A stretch of DNA of 64,000 bases from the NCBI RefSeq assembly GCF_027924405.1, contig NZ_AP026978.1, forward strand, positions 1,984,001 to 2,048,000, in the 5' to 3' direction. Source of the stretch: Nocardia sputorum (GTDB lineage Bacteria > Actinomycetota > Actinomycetes > Mycobacteriales > Mycobacteriaceae). The notes under the pieces are model-generated. The model did not search any database and had not been told where the DNA came from. It saw only the letters and a list, made by a program, of their open reading frames with translations. The first letter of the stretch is position 1, and each line of letters opens with the position of its first letter. Made by a program: the position numbers and the translations under genes. Shown piece after piece: positions 7,431-13,696 of the stretch.

Positions 7431-8625
7431 GCCGGAAGGGCGCTCGGTCCCAGCGCCATTCGTGGCGCAGCACCAGCGCGAGGAAGTCCAGCAGTTCCAG
7501 GCCGGTCTTCGCGCGCACCTCGCGGAGCGCGGCCCAGTGCACGGGGCCGCGCTCGATGAGGTCGCGCAGCATCCGCTCGCTCGCGGCGTCGACAGCGCGT
7601 GCGCGCAGATCCGGGATGCCGATGCGACTGCCGGTCCAGATCAGCCAGCCCCACCCGTTGGCGTGCGCGTGCGCTCGGCTCGCGGCGGCTTTCACCCGGT
7701 TCACGTGAAAGCCCACGTGGCCGAGGGGCGCGACGTCGATCAACACCGTGCGGCCGTCGGTGAGCTGGGCGACGATGCTCGGATAGTGCACCCGCTCGGC
7801 GCCGTCGAGGTCGTAGACGACCGCCGCGGGTTGCTCCTGGAAGGTCTCCACCTGATCGCCCGCGTTGAGGATCCACAACAGCCTGGCCTCCAGACCGGAG
7901 TCGAACGGCACGTCGCGACCGACCTTGTCCAGGTAGAAGCGCCCGCGGCCGTCGTCGTCGCTGTCCACGGTGCGCGCGGAGGTGGTGGGGATCGCGGCCG
8001 GGGCGCCGGCGCGGGGCCAGTCGACCTGGTCGAGCCAGGGATTCAGCTGACTGGTCGCGCGCGGCTCGGCGTCGTGCAGCTTCGCCAGACGCCGGTTGGT
8101 CTTCTTCTGCCAAGCCGCGATGCGCTGGGTGACGAACCCGGCGACCCGCTTCGCGTCCTCGGCCGCGTGCCCGGCGAGCCGCAGTTTCAGGTACGACAGC
8201 TCGGTCGCCGCGATATCGGTGTCGGTCGCGTACGTCTCCACCAGCAGCGCGCGCGTCAACTGCCGGTCCCGCGCGTCCAGGGGATAGCGCGCGGACAGGA
8301 CCGCGGCGGCGCGATGCCCGGACAACTGCGCCATCCGGATCATCTGCCCGACCGCTTTGGTGTGTAGTTGGCGCACCCGGTCGCGGGAGAGGTCGTAGCG
8401 AGCGCCGATGCGGGCCAGCGTCTCGGGCTTCTCCCCGCTGATCCCGAGCCGAGCCGTCAGCAGGTCGCCGTCCTTGGCCTTCTGGTCGGCGCGCATGGCG
8501 ACCAGCTCGCCGAGCACCTCGTTGACCTCTTCCAGCTCGAACGAGATGTCGCCGCGAAGATCCAGCGACTCGGGATCGTCGTCATCCGGCGCCGCCCCCT
8601 GCGCGACCTCCGTACTGATCGTCAC
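7396..8625 (-). CDS. sigma-region-4-like HTH fused to degenerate TnsA-like nuclease domain
   Basis: A 409-residue protein. Residues about 50-85 match sigma-70 region 4 (Thr-Leu-Ala-Arg-Ile-Gly-Ala-Arg-Tyr-Asp-Leu-Ser-Arg-Asp-Arg-Val-Arg-Gln-Leu), a DNA-binding helix-turn-helix. Residues about 230-340 follow the TnsA endonuclease layout: a Ser-Gly-Leu-Glu-Ala motif, Phe-Gln-Glu-Gln-Pro, a Tyr-Pro-Ser strand where Thr/Tyr-Pro-Asp is usual, and Ile-Asp-Val-Ala-Pro where Asp-Val-Lys-Pro is usual. The catalytic Asp and Lys thus look replaced, so cleavage activity is doubtful. GTG 8625 follows AGGGGG at 6-7 bp. No transposase (TnsB/C) lies nearby. Confidence 0.6.
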   Translation of the reverse strand: MTISTEVAQGAAPDDDDPESLDLRGDISFELEEVNEVLGELVAMRADQKAKDGDLLTARLGISGEKPETLARIGARYDLSRDRVRQLHTKAVGQMIRMAQLSGHRAAAVLSARYPLDARDRQLTRALLVETYATDTDIAATELSYLKLRLAGHAAEDAKRVAGFVTQRIAAWQKKTNRRLAKLHDAEPRATSQLNPWLDQVDWPRAGAPAAIPTTSARTVDSDDDGRGRFYLDKVGRDVPFDSGLEARLLWILNAGDQVETFQEQPAAVVYDLDGAERVHYPSIVAQLTDGRTVLIDVAPLGHVGFHVNRVKAAASRAHAHANGWGWLIWTGSRIGIPDLRARAVDAASERMLRDLIERGPVHWAALREVRAKTGLELLDFLALVLRHEWRWDRAPFRLSAPPSPPPRT

Positions 8626-8767
8626 GCGACAACCCCCTGACTCGGCTCCGGCACTGTGCGCCACAGCGTATCCCCGCCCACCGACACCGGGCCCCTGTCA
8701 CCGTGCCGGCCGTTTCAAGTGTTCGGTGCCCATTCGGGTGCTGTGTGTACGCGGACCGGGCACCGTA

Positions 8768-9709
8768 TCACCCGCTGACCGGGTTCATGTCCGGGTCGAC
8801 GCGGCGCAGCGCGGAAGCCAGCCACTCGGTTCGCCGGTGCTCGGCGGGCATCTCGGCCAGACCGTCCGATGCTTCCTGGATCGCGTTGGTCGTGTCGCCC
8901 AGCAAGGACAGGACGCCCCCGCGCTGCACACCGCCGAATCCGGGTGTCCACCAGTACATGGCTTCCGGCGGTTCGATACCGTCCGCCGCGTCTGTCGCCG
9001 CGTCGGCCTCGGAGAGTGCACGCAGTGCTTCGCCTGGCTCCCCGCGCGCGGCCAGTAGTTCGGCCCTGCGCATCCTCGCGTAGGCGACCAGGACGGGGTG
9101 CGCGCCACGGACCGCCAGCGCGGCGTCCGACAGGGCGATCACTTCGCCGTAGTCCCCGGTCGCGCTCCACGCCACGTACCCGGCGAAACCGAGGCTGTGG
9201 ACGAGTCGGTCTGGGTCGCGGGATTCCGCTGCCAGGTCCACAGCCGTGGTCAGGCTGCGCCGCGCGGCGGTGTCGGCTCCCACCGCGTGTTCGAGCCAAC
9301 CCCGGTACTGCGTGATCTCGGAGGCGAGCGCCGCCGCCTCGGTGCGGGCCGTGCGTGCTTCGCGTGCGAATTGCTCGGACATGGCGGACATGCCGCGTAC
9401 CGCCGGAAGCACCGCCAGGGCACCGGCCGCGTCCTCGATCCGGCGGGTAGACGAAAGCATCATGGCGACGTCGGCAAGGGCGCTGGCGTCCACGCTCGCA
9501 GCCGACCTGGCGGCGGTGGTCAGTCGGCCCAGGTCCGTTGTCCCCAAGACGCGTTCGTAGGCGGCGGTCACTCCGGCGGGCACGGGGCGCTGCCCGGTCT
9601 CGATCGCCGACAGATAGGTCTTGCTGTAGAACGTCCGTTCCGCCATCGCGCGCAGAGAGATACCGGCCGCTTCCCGAGCGGCACGCATGAGCGCCCCGGT
9701 TTCCACCAC
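8768..9709 (-). CDS. Xre-type regulator with TPR-like C-terminal region
   Basis: A 313-residue regulator. Residues about 5-60 form a Cro/C1-type helix-turn-helix (Met-Arg-Ala-Ala-Arg-Glu-Ala-Ala-Gly-Ile-Ser-Leu-Arg-Ala-Met-Ala through Ser-Lys-Thr-Tyr-Leu-Ser-Ala-Ile-Glu-Thr-Gly). The remainder is Ala/Leu-rich helical sequence of the TPR-like kind found in actinobacterial Xre proteins. Two adjacent GTG codons (9709, 9706) can start it; neither has a ribosome-binding site, which suggests a leaderless message. It stands back to back with the decayed relative at 9870-10448. Targets and ligand are unknown. Confidence 0.75.
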   Translation of the reverse strand: MVETGALMRAAREAAGISLRAMAERTFYSKTYLSAIETGQRPVPAGVTAAYERVLGTTDLGRLTTAARSAASVDASALADVAMMLSSTRRIEDAAGALAVLPAVRGMSAMSEQFAREARTARTEAAALASEITQYRGWLEHAVGADTAARRSLTTAVDLAAESRDPDRLVHSLGFAGYVAWSATGDYGEVIALSDAALAVRGAHPVLVAYARMRRAELLAARGEPGEALRALSEADAATDAADGIEPPEAMYWWTPGFGGVQRGGVLSLLGDTTNAIQEASDGLAEMPAEHRRTEWLASALRRVDPDMNPVSG

Positions 9710-9869
9710 ACCAGCGTAATGGGGGTGTGGACACCTGCGGACGCCGAAAACGCAAGTGCGCGAGCCCTTCACGCATAGCGTCGATTTCAGCCCCGTCGCC
9801 GGGTGGACACCGCCGGGTATCGGCGATGTTGCCCCGGCCCGTCCCCGGCGGCGGGTGCCTACCAACAAT

Positions 9870-10448
9870 CGGTCTCGGCAATTCGAGGCGGTGCGTCATC
9901 TCGCTACCCGGTGGGCCGACCGCGTGGAACCCAGGCTGTCCGTCGCGACGACGCGCGAGCTTTCCACCTGGGGATGGTTGTTGCTCCGGGCATCGGCGGC
10001 GGCGGTACGCGATAACCGGCCCGACGAGGCCGACGAGATGATGAGGCTTGCCGCCGCCGGTGCGGTCGCGGTGCGGCCCGAATCCGGTCCCTATCACCAG
10101 TACTGGACGACGTTCGACCCGGCCACGGTGGCTATGAAGCGGGTAGAGAACGCCGTGGTGGACGACCGCCCGGACGTCGCGTTGCGCCTGGCCAGCGATA
10201 TCCCGCCGGACCAGCGGCCGACGTCGGACAACCGGAACCGGCACCTGATCGACGTATCGGCAGCCCACGTGGAATTACGCCACTATGATGCCGCCTTCGA
10301 CGTGCTGGCGTCGCTGTCGCGTGATGCGCGCCCGTGGCTGGTCGAACAGCGCTCGGCGCGTGATCTGCTGGGCCGCATCATCTCCAAACGTCGCACGCTC
10401 ACGCCGGAAATGCGCGAACTCGCCGATTTGGTGCAGCTCGAATATTGA
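9870..10448 (+). pseudogene. C-terminal half of an Xre/TPR-type regulator
   Basis: The frame is open from 9756, but family-like sequence begins only around 9870. It has the helical signature common at the end of actinobacterial Xre/TPR regulators: Thr-Trp-Gly-Trp-Leu-Leu-Leu-Arg, Asp-Glu-Ala-Asp-Glu-Met-Met-Arg-Leu-Ala, Thr-Val-Ala-Met-Lys-Arg-Val-Glu-Asn-Ala-Val-Val, and an Asn-Arg-Asn-Arg-His block. It ends in Arg-Arg-Thr-Leu-Thr-Pro-Glu-Met-Arg. The N-terminal helix-turn-helix is absent, and the 100 bp before it do not encode one in any frame. It may still be translated, coupled to the next gene through a TTGA overlap at 10445-10448. Confidence 0.6.
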
Positions 10449-10627
10449 CCAACAGTGAACTGCTCGTCTCGGCTGCCTGGACCGCGCTGGCGACCCTCGA
10501 CTACGCCGACGTGACGGTGGGGCCGTTCCTCGCCGCCGACGATTGGGTGGCCTTCGGCGTGCACTCCGAAGACGGCAGCTTCACCGTCAGTGTGTCCGAC
10601 GACGTTCCTCTTCCACCCGCTGCGTGA
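10445..10627 (+). CDS. small hypothetical protein
   Basis: A 60-residue acidic protein starting at TTG 10445, whose second and third bases are part of the TGA that ends the upstream regulator remnant, so translation is probably coupled. It reads as a short helix (Leu-Leu-Val-Ser-Ala-Ala-Trp-Thr-Ala-Leu-Ala-Thr-Leu) followed by beta strands (Trp-Val-Ala-Phe-Gly-Val-His, Ser-Phe-Thr-Val-Ser-Val). There is no known domain, signal peptide or membrane segment. I believe such small partners are common after Xre/TPR genes in actinobacteria, but cannot name the family. Its end overlaps the minus-strand gene at 10587-10739 by 41 bp. Confidence 0.5.
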   Translation: MTNSELLVSAAWTALATLDYADVTVGPFLAADDWVAFGVHSEDGSFTVSVSDDVPLPPAA

Positions 10628-10739
10628 TGTCCTCCACCGACCTGCCCTTCGGTATCCGCTGCGGCCAGCAGATCGCCGCGACAATCACCAACAAGGGCAG
10701 GCCGACCGCCACCGTGATGCCGACCTCGATCCAGCTCAT
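10587..10739 (-). CDS. small single-pass membrane protein
   Basis: A 50-residue peptide with one clear membrane helix (residues about 4-24, Val-Gly-Ile-Thr-Val-Ala-Val-Gly-Leu-Pro-Leu-Leu-Val-Ile-Val-Ala) and a charged cytoplasmic tail (Val-Glu-Glu-Glu-Arg-Arg-Arg). Its ATG overlaps the stop of the winged-helix gene at 10736-11098 by four bases (ATGA), so the two form a translationally coupled pair. Function is unknown; it may be a membrane tether or partner of that regulator. Confidence 0.55.
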   Translation of the reverse strand: MSWIEVGITVAVGLPLLVIVAAICWPQRIPKGRSVEDITQRVEEERRRTH

Positions 10740-11098
10740 TGCGCGAACCGCCTGAACTTGGTGGCCCATGCCGCGCGCCCTCGTGGAGTGACCGACCAGC
10801 GGGAACCGTGCGCCGTTGCCATGATCAGCCCGCGTGATTCGAGCTGACCGATCACCCGGCGGGTGCTCCATCTGGTGAGCTGCGCTTCGCGGCTGATCTG
10901 GTCGGCGGTGAGCATTCCGCCCGGTGCCAGCACGCCCAGTACCGCTGCCTCTGCGTCCACTGTCAACCCCTCTGCGTCGGTGTCCGCCCACTGCGCGAGA
11001 GCAACGGCGGTGCGCCTGATCAGTTCGACGGCCGGACGCTCTGCCGTGCCCGCCGGATACTCATGCGCGCCCGGAATCCGTTGCGGTAGTGCGTCCAT
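10736..11098 (-). CDS. winged-helix DNA-binding protein
   Basis: A 120-residue protein whose second half is a winged helix: Leu-Thr-Ala-Asp-Gln-Ile-Ser-Arg-Glu-Ala as helix 2, Thr-Arg-Trp-Ser-Thr-Arg-Arg-Val-Ile-Gly-Gln-Leu-Glu-Ser-Arg-Gly-Leu-Ile as the recognition helix and start of the wing. The wing ends in Gly-Ser-Arg-Trp-Ser-Val-Thr-Pro-Arg-Gly, as in MarR/PadR-like folds. ATG 11098 has AGAGGGG at about 6 bp. It is divergent from the Xre-DUF5753 gene at 11196 with only 97 bp between starts, and is coupled to the membrane peptide downstream. Confidence 0.65.
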   Translation of the reverse strand: MDALPQRIPGAHEYPAGTAERPAVELIRRTAVALAQWADTDAEGLTVDAEAAVLGVLAPGGMLTADQISREAQLTRWSTRRVIGQLESRGLIMATAHGSRWSVTPRGRAAWATKFRRFAQ

Positions 11099-11183
11099 CG
11101 CGTGCCCCTCTCTGGAATTTCCCCTCGTGGGACTCAATGCTCCGCGTGCACAACGAAACAGGCCACGGCGCGCACGATGCACC

Positions 11184-11198
11184 TACGATGCGACTATG
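11184..11198 (+). promoter_or_regulatory. -10 box of a leaderless xre transcript
   Basis: TACGAT at 11184-11189 lies six bases before the ATG at 11196. That spacing puts the transcription start on or next to the A of the ATG, and there is no Shine-Dalgarno sequence. No convincing -35 was found. Confidence 0.45.
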
Positions 11199-12002
11199 CG
11201 CAGAGAACGCCTTATCGAGGCGCGGAAGGCGACCGGGAAGACTCAGGAGCAGATAGCCGAAGCTGTGGGGGTGGATCGGACCACGTTGGGGCGATGGGAG
11301 CGCAACGAGGGGACTCCGTATCCGGCTCAGCGACCGAAATACGCTGAGGCACTGGGTATCACGATGGACGAACTGTCGGCGATGCTCAGCAGCGTCCCCG
11401 CCATCGAGGGCGAGGTACCCGAATGGCTGTCCACGTATCTCGGTATGGAGCAGTCGGCCACGTCCATCCGTACTCACGAGCCGCGCGCCGTCTACGGACT
11501 GCTGCAAATTCCCTCCTACGTCGAAGCCCTGGTGAGTCGGGTCGGCATTTCGGGAGTCTCGGACACCTATGTCCAGCAGGCGGTGGATCAGCGTCTGCAC
11601 CGGCAGAAGCGTGTTCGGTCGGGCGATCTGGTGCTAGACGTGATTCAGCCGGAATCCTCGCTACGGTTGCGCGTCGGCACCCCGGAGGTGATGTCCACGC
11701 AGTTGCGGACCGTGGCGGAGCTGTCGGAGCTGCCCAACGTGACGGTGCGGGTCACCACCTATGACGCCGGACAGTACGAAGCGCGCCGCCTGCACGCGTT
11801 CTCGCTCATGTCCCACCCGTGGGGTTCGCCGCGTGTCCACATCGAGTCGTACGGTGGCGGGCGGTTCATCACTGATGCCGAGGAAGTGCAATACTTCGCC
11901 AGTGCGTTCGACCACGGGGCGAAGGTTGCTCTGAGTCCCACCGAGTCGCGCCGATTCATTCTCGGACTGGCAGAGGAATGGGAGCGCAAGAACCATGGAT
12001 AG
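11196..12002 (+). CDS. Xre-type regulator with DUF5753 domain
   Basis: A 268-residue protein of the large actinobacterial family that pairs with DUF397 proteins (WhiJ-like in Streptomyces). Residues about 3-55 form the helix-turn-helix (Thr-Gly-Lys-Thr-Gln-Glu-Gln-Ile-Ala-Glu-Ala-Val-Gly-Val-Asp-Arg-Thr-Thr-Leu). Residues about 80-265 are DUF5753, with Glu-Pro-Arg-Ala-Val-Tyr-Gly-Leu-Leu-Gln and Arg-Leu-His-Arg-Gln. DUF5753 is thought to sense a signal or bind the partner. The downstream DUF397 gene overlaps the end by 8 bp. In Streptomyces such pairs affect development and antibiotic production; the role here is open. Confidence 0.85.
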   Translation: MRRERLIEARKATGKTQEQIAEAVGVDRTTLGRWERNEGTPYPAQRPKYAEALGITMDELSAMLSSVPAIEGEVPEWLSTYLGMEQSATSIRTHEPRAVYGLLQIPSYVEALVSRVGISGVSDTYVQQAVDQRLHRQKRVRSGDLVLDVIQPESSLRLRVGTPEVMSTQLRTVAELSELPNVTVRVTTYDAGQYEARRLHAFSLMSHPWGSPRVHIESYGGGRFITDAEEVQYFASAFDHGAKVALSPTESRRFILGLAEEWERKNHG

Positions 12003-12186
12003 CCTCGAATGGCGGGTGTCGAGCTTCACCGACAACGGGACATGCGTCGAGGTGGCCGGGACGCCGAGCACCGTCTACGTGCGCAACTCCAACGCTCGGG
12101 AGGCCGGGACGGTCGCGTTCACCCGTGAAGAGTGGGGCGCGTTCCTCAAGGGCGCTCAGGCCGGAGAGTTCGACGACTTGGCGTGA
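11995..12186 (+). CDS. DUF397 small protein
   Basis: A 63-residue DUF397 protein: Leu-Glu-Trp-Arg-Val-Ser-Ser-Phe near the start, Asn-Gly-Thr-Cys-Val-Glu-Val-Ala, Val-Arg-Asn-Ser-Asn, and the closing Phe-Thr-Arg-Glu-Glu-Trp-Gly-Ala-Phe-Leu-Lys-Gly-Ala-Gln-Ala-Gly-Glu-Phe-Asp. All are family hallmarks. The ATG overlaps the end of the Xre-DUF5753 gene by 8 bp, so the pair is co-translated. By analogy with Streptomyces WhiJ/DUF397 pairs it probably modulates DNA binding of its partner. Confidence 0.85.
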   Translation: MDSLEWRVSSFTDNGTCVEVAGTPSTVYVRNSNAREAGTVAFTREEWGAFLKGAQAGEFDDLA

Positions 12187-12609
12187 GCTGTACCGAGCCG
12201 CCCGGGGGTTGGGGCGCGCGTACCCAATCGTCGCTCTCGTGCGGCTTGTACCCGATGTTCTTCAAGCCACCGGGTCCGAGTATCAGAGGAAGTAGGAGGG
12301 CGGGTACCTTCTGCCCCTCGTGCTCGATGATGGGAAGTCCGGGAGTCTCTGTGGCGGCTGGCCGAGCCTGCTCATCCACACAGCACCCAGCCAGTACGGC
12401 GGATGCTCCCGGTCTCCATTCGGCCACTCGATCTCCAACCGACCACCCCGCCTCGGGTCGTTGCCGGGCTCCACGTGGAGGGTGACGTCGTTACTCGGGT
12501 GCTGTTCATGACGACCTCTAGGGAAATACGCCCCCGCTGGTGTATCTCGAGTGGCAGCATGGACGTTTCCCGCCGGACCGAATGCCGCGAGCTCAGCCAG
12601 TTCACGGAT
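12187..12609. other. intergenic, possibly decayed coding sequence on minus strand
   Basis: About 420 bp between the DUF397 gene and the tRNA terminator. On the minus strand two frames read protein-like in succession: one around 12500-12370 (with Leu-Glu-Ile-Glu-Trp-Pro-Asn-Gly-Asp) and another around 12350-12220 (with Gly-Gly-Leu-Lys-Asn-Ile-Gly-Tyr-Lys-Pro). This could be a frameshifted gene, but I recognise no family and would not call it. Confidence 0.25.
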
Positions 12610-12636
12610 ACAAGTAAACCCCTGCCGAAACAGGGG
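12610..12636 (-). terminator. terminator of the minus-strand tRNA cluster
   Basis: CCCCTG (12619-12624) and CAGGGG (12631-12636) form a 6-bp stem with a 6-nt loop. On the minus strand it is followed by TTTACTTGT, a U-rich tail. It lies about 18 bp past the 3' end of tRNA-Val. Confidence 0.7.
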
Positions 12637-12653
12637 CTGACCTGGTGAGACGG

Positions 12654-12728
12654 TGGTGCGCGATACTGGGATTGAACCAGTGACCTCTTCCGTGTCAGGG
12701 AAGCGCTCTCCCGCTGAGCTAATCGCGC
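12654..12728 (-). tRNA. tRNA-Val (GAC)
   Basis: Full cloverleaf on the minus strand. The acceptor GCGCGAT pairs with ATCGCGC, the D-arm is TAGCTCAGC-GGGAGAGC, the anticodon loop CTGACAC gives GAC, and the T-arm is CACTGGTTCAATCCCAGT. CCA is encoded (12654-12656). It is the last of three tRNAs read from one promoter; only one base separates it from tRNA-Cys. Confidence 0.95.
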
Positions 12729-12729
12729 G

Positions 12730-12800
12730 AGGTGGAGACGGGAATCGAACCCGTGTGCACGGCTTTGCAGGCCGTTGCCTCACCACTCGGCCACTCCACC
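12730..12800 (-). tRNA. tRNA-Cys (GCA)
   Basis: A 71-nt cloverleaf. The acceptor GGTGGAG pairs with CTCCACC, the anticodon loop CTGCAAA gives GCA, the discriminator is T, and the T-loop is GGTTCGATTCC. No CCA is encoded. Middle gene of the Gly-Cys-Val cluster. Confidence 0.95.
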
Positions 12801-12843
12801 GCGCAAAGGGGGACGGCGTAATGTTGCCTGGCCCTACCTCTCG

Positions 12844-12916
12844 AGCGGATGACGGGATTCGAACCCGCGACCCTCACCTTGGCAAGGTGATGCGCTACCA
12901 GCTGCGCTACATCCGC
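12844..12916 (-). tRNA. tRNA-Gly (GCC)
   Basis: A 73-nt cloverleaf. The acceptor GCGGATG pairs with CATCCGC, the anticodon loop TTGCCAA gives GCC, and the T-arm is GCGGGTTCGAATCCCGT. No CCA is encoded. First gene after the minus-strand promoter at 12965-12994. Confidence 0.95.
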
Positions 12917-12964
12917 ATTCTGCCTCCCCGGGGCTCGTTTCCGGCCTCCGTGGTGCGAGACAGA

Positions 12965-12994
12965 ACATTAGCCGACGCCCGGTGAAAGGTACAA
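12965..12994 (-). promoter_or_regulatory. promoter of the tRNA-Gly-Cys-Val cluster
   Basis: On the minus strand TTGTAC (12994-12989) and TAATGT (12970-12965) are separated by 18 bp, a good sigma-A-type pair. It ends about 48 bp before the 5' end of tRNA-Gly. Confidence 0.7.
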
Positions 12995-13225
12995 ATCCGC
13001 TGGTAGAACGGCGGAAATCCGGAAGGTGGCGTGCTGTGACGCCGGTGGCCGATGGGGTCGGTGGGGGAGGTGGGGCGTTCCGTCCTCGGTCTCGATGATC
13101 GAGACGCCGATTCGGCTGCCCGGCTCGACGGGTTGTGAGACGTCCGGCCCTTCTCGGAGAACACGCGGGGTGGGGCCGCCGTCCGGCGGAGGGTGGGGCT
13201 GCACGTCCCTGCCCGGTTGGCGATT

Positions 13226-13256
13226 TGGTGAACCGCCGGTGGCGCGTGCTAATGTT
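13226..13256 (+). promoter_or_regulatory. promoter of tRNA-Val(CAC)
   Basis: TTGGTG (13226-13231) and TAATGT (13251-13256) with a 19-bp spacer, about 42 bp before the tRNA. The -10 box is identical to that of the divergent tRNA cluster. The roughly 230 bp between the two promoters show no convincing gene. Confidence 0.6.
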
Positions 13257-13298
13257 TCGTCTCGTCCGGAGGGCACCCCAGCCGCCGGAAACCCGTAA

Positions 13299-13370
13299 GG
13301 TCTCATAGCTCAGCGGGAGAGCGTCCGCCTCACACGCGGAAGGTCGCTGGTTCGATCCCAGCTGGGACCA
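13299..13370 (+). tRNA. tRNA-Val (CAC)
   Basis: A 72-nt cloverleaf. The acceptor GGTCTCA pairs with TGGGACC (one G-T pair), the anticodon loop CTCACAC gives CAC, and the T-arm is CGCTGGTTCGATCCCAGC. The discriminator is A and no CCA is encoded. A second Val isoacceptor, divergent from the Val-GAC cluster. Confidence 0.95.
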
Positions 13371-13381
13371 CTTACGCGAAC

Positions 13382-13416
13382 GAGACCGGTGCAGTTGCTG
13401 CCCGGTCTCCTTTATT
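13382..13416 (+). terminator. terminator after tRNA-Val
   Basis: GAGACCGG (13382-13389) pairs with CCGGTCTC (13402-13409), followed by CTTTATT. This is a Rho-independent terminator 12 bp past the tRNA. Confidence 0.8.
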
Positions 13417-13488
13417 CTCCGCGTCGGTCGGCGCTCTCTCGGCTTCACGTCACTCTGGTGGATGCAGCCCACTCCTCGATGTTGCGCT

Positions 13489-13502
13489 GTGACCTGGGTC
13501 AC
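13489..13502. promoter_or_regulatory. GTGACC-N2-GGTCAC inverted repeat
   Basis: A 6-bp inverted repeat upstream of the first SulP-carbonic anhydrase gene. The same half-sites recur at 15922-15949 before the second copy, there 16 bp apart. Possibly a regulator site for both genes. Confidence 0.4.
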
Positions 13503-13548
13503 ATTATGGTAGCGGTTGTCCTCATCCGGACCGGAAACCTTTCCACAC

Positions 13549-13566
13549 GCTTTGCGAAGTCTTTAC
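13549..13566 (+). repeat. shared leader element, copy 1
   Basis: An 18-base element, GCTTTGCGAAGTCTTTAC, that recurs at 16005-16022 with one mismatch. It sits about 130 bp before the start codon of the first SulP-carbonic anhydrase gene. The flanks are much less conserved, so this is either a conserved control site or part of the promoter. Confidence 0.7.
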
Positions 13567-13665
13567 TATCGTGCCGACTGCTCCGTCACGGATCGTGTTT
13601 CCGCCGACGGCCCGAGCTTCGACCGCCGCTCGCTTTCGATGCCAAGAACATGTTTGACCGATGAA

Positions 13666-13683
13666 CCGAGGCCACCACCTCGG
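13666..13683 (+). promoter_or_regulatory. stem-loop before the ribosome-binding site, copy 1
   Basis: CCGAGG and CCTCGG form a 6-bp stem with a 6-nt loop. It ends one base before the GAAGGAG ribosome-binding site of the gene starting at 13697. A structure of the same size sits at the same place before the second paralogue. Confidence 0.5.
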
Positions 13684-13696
13684 CGAAGGAGAAAAT

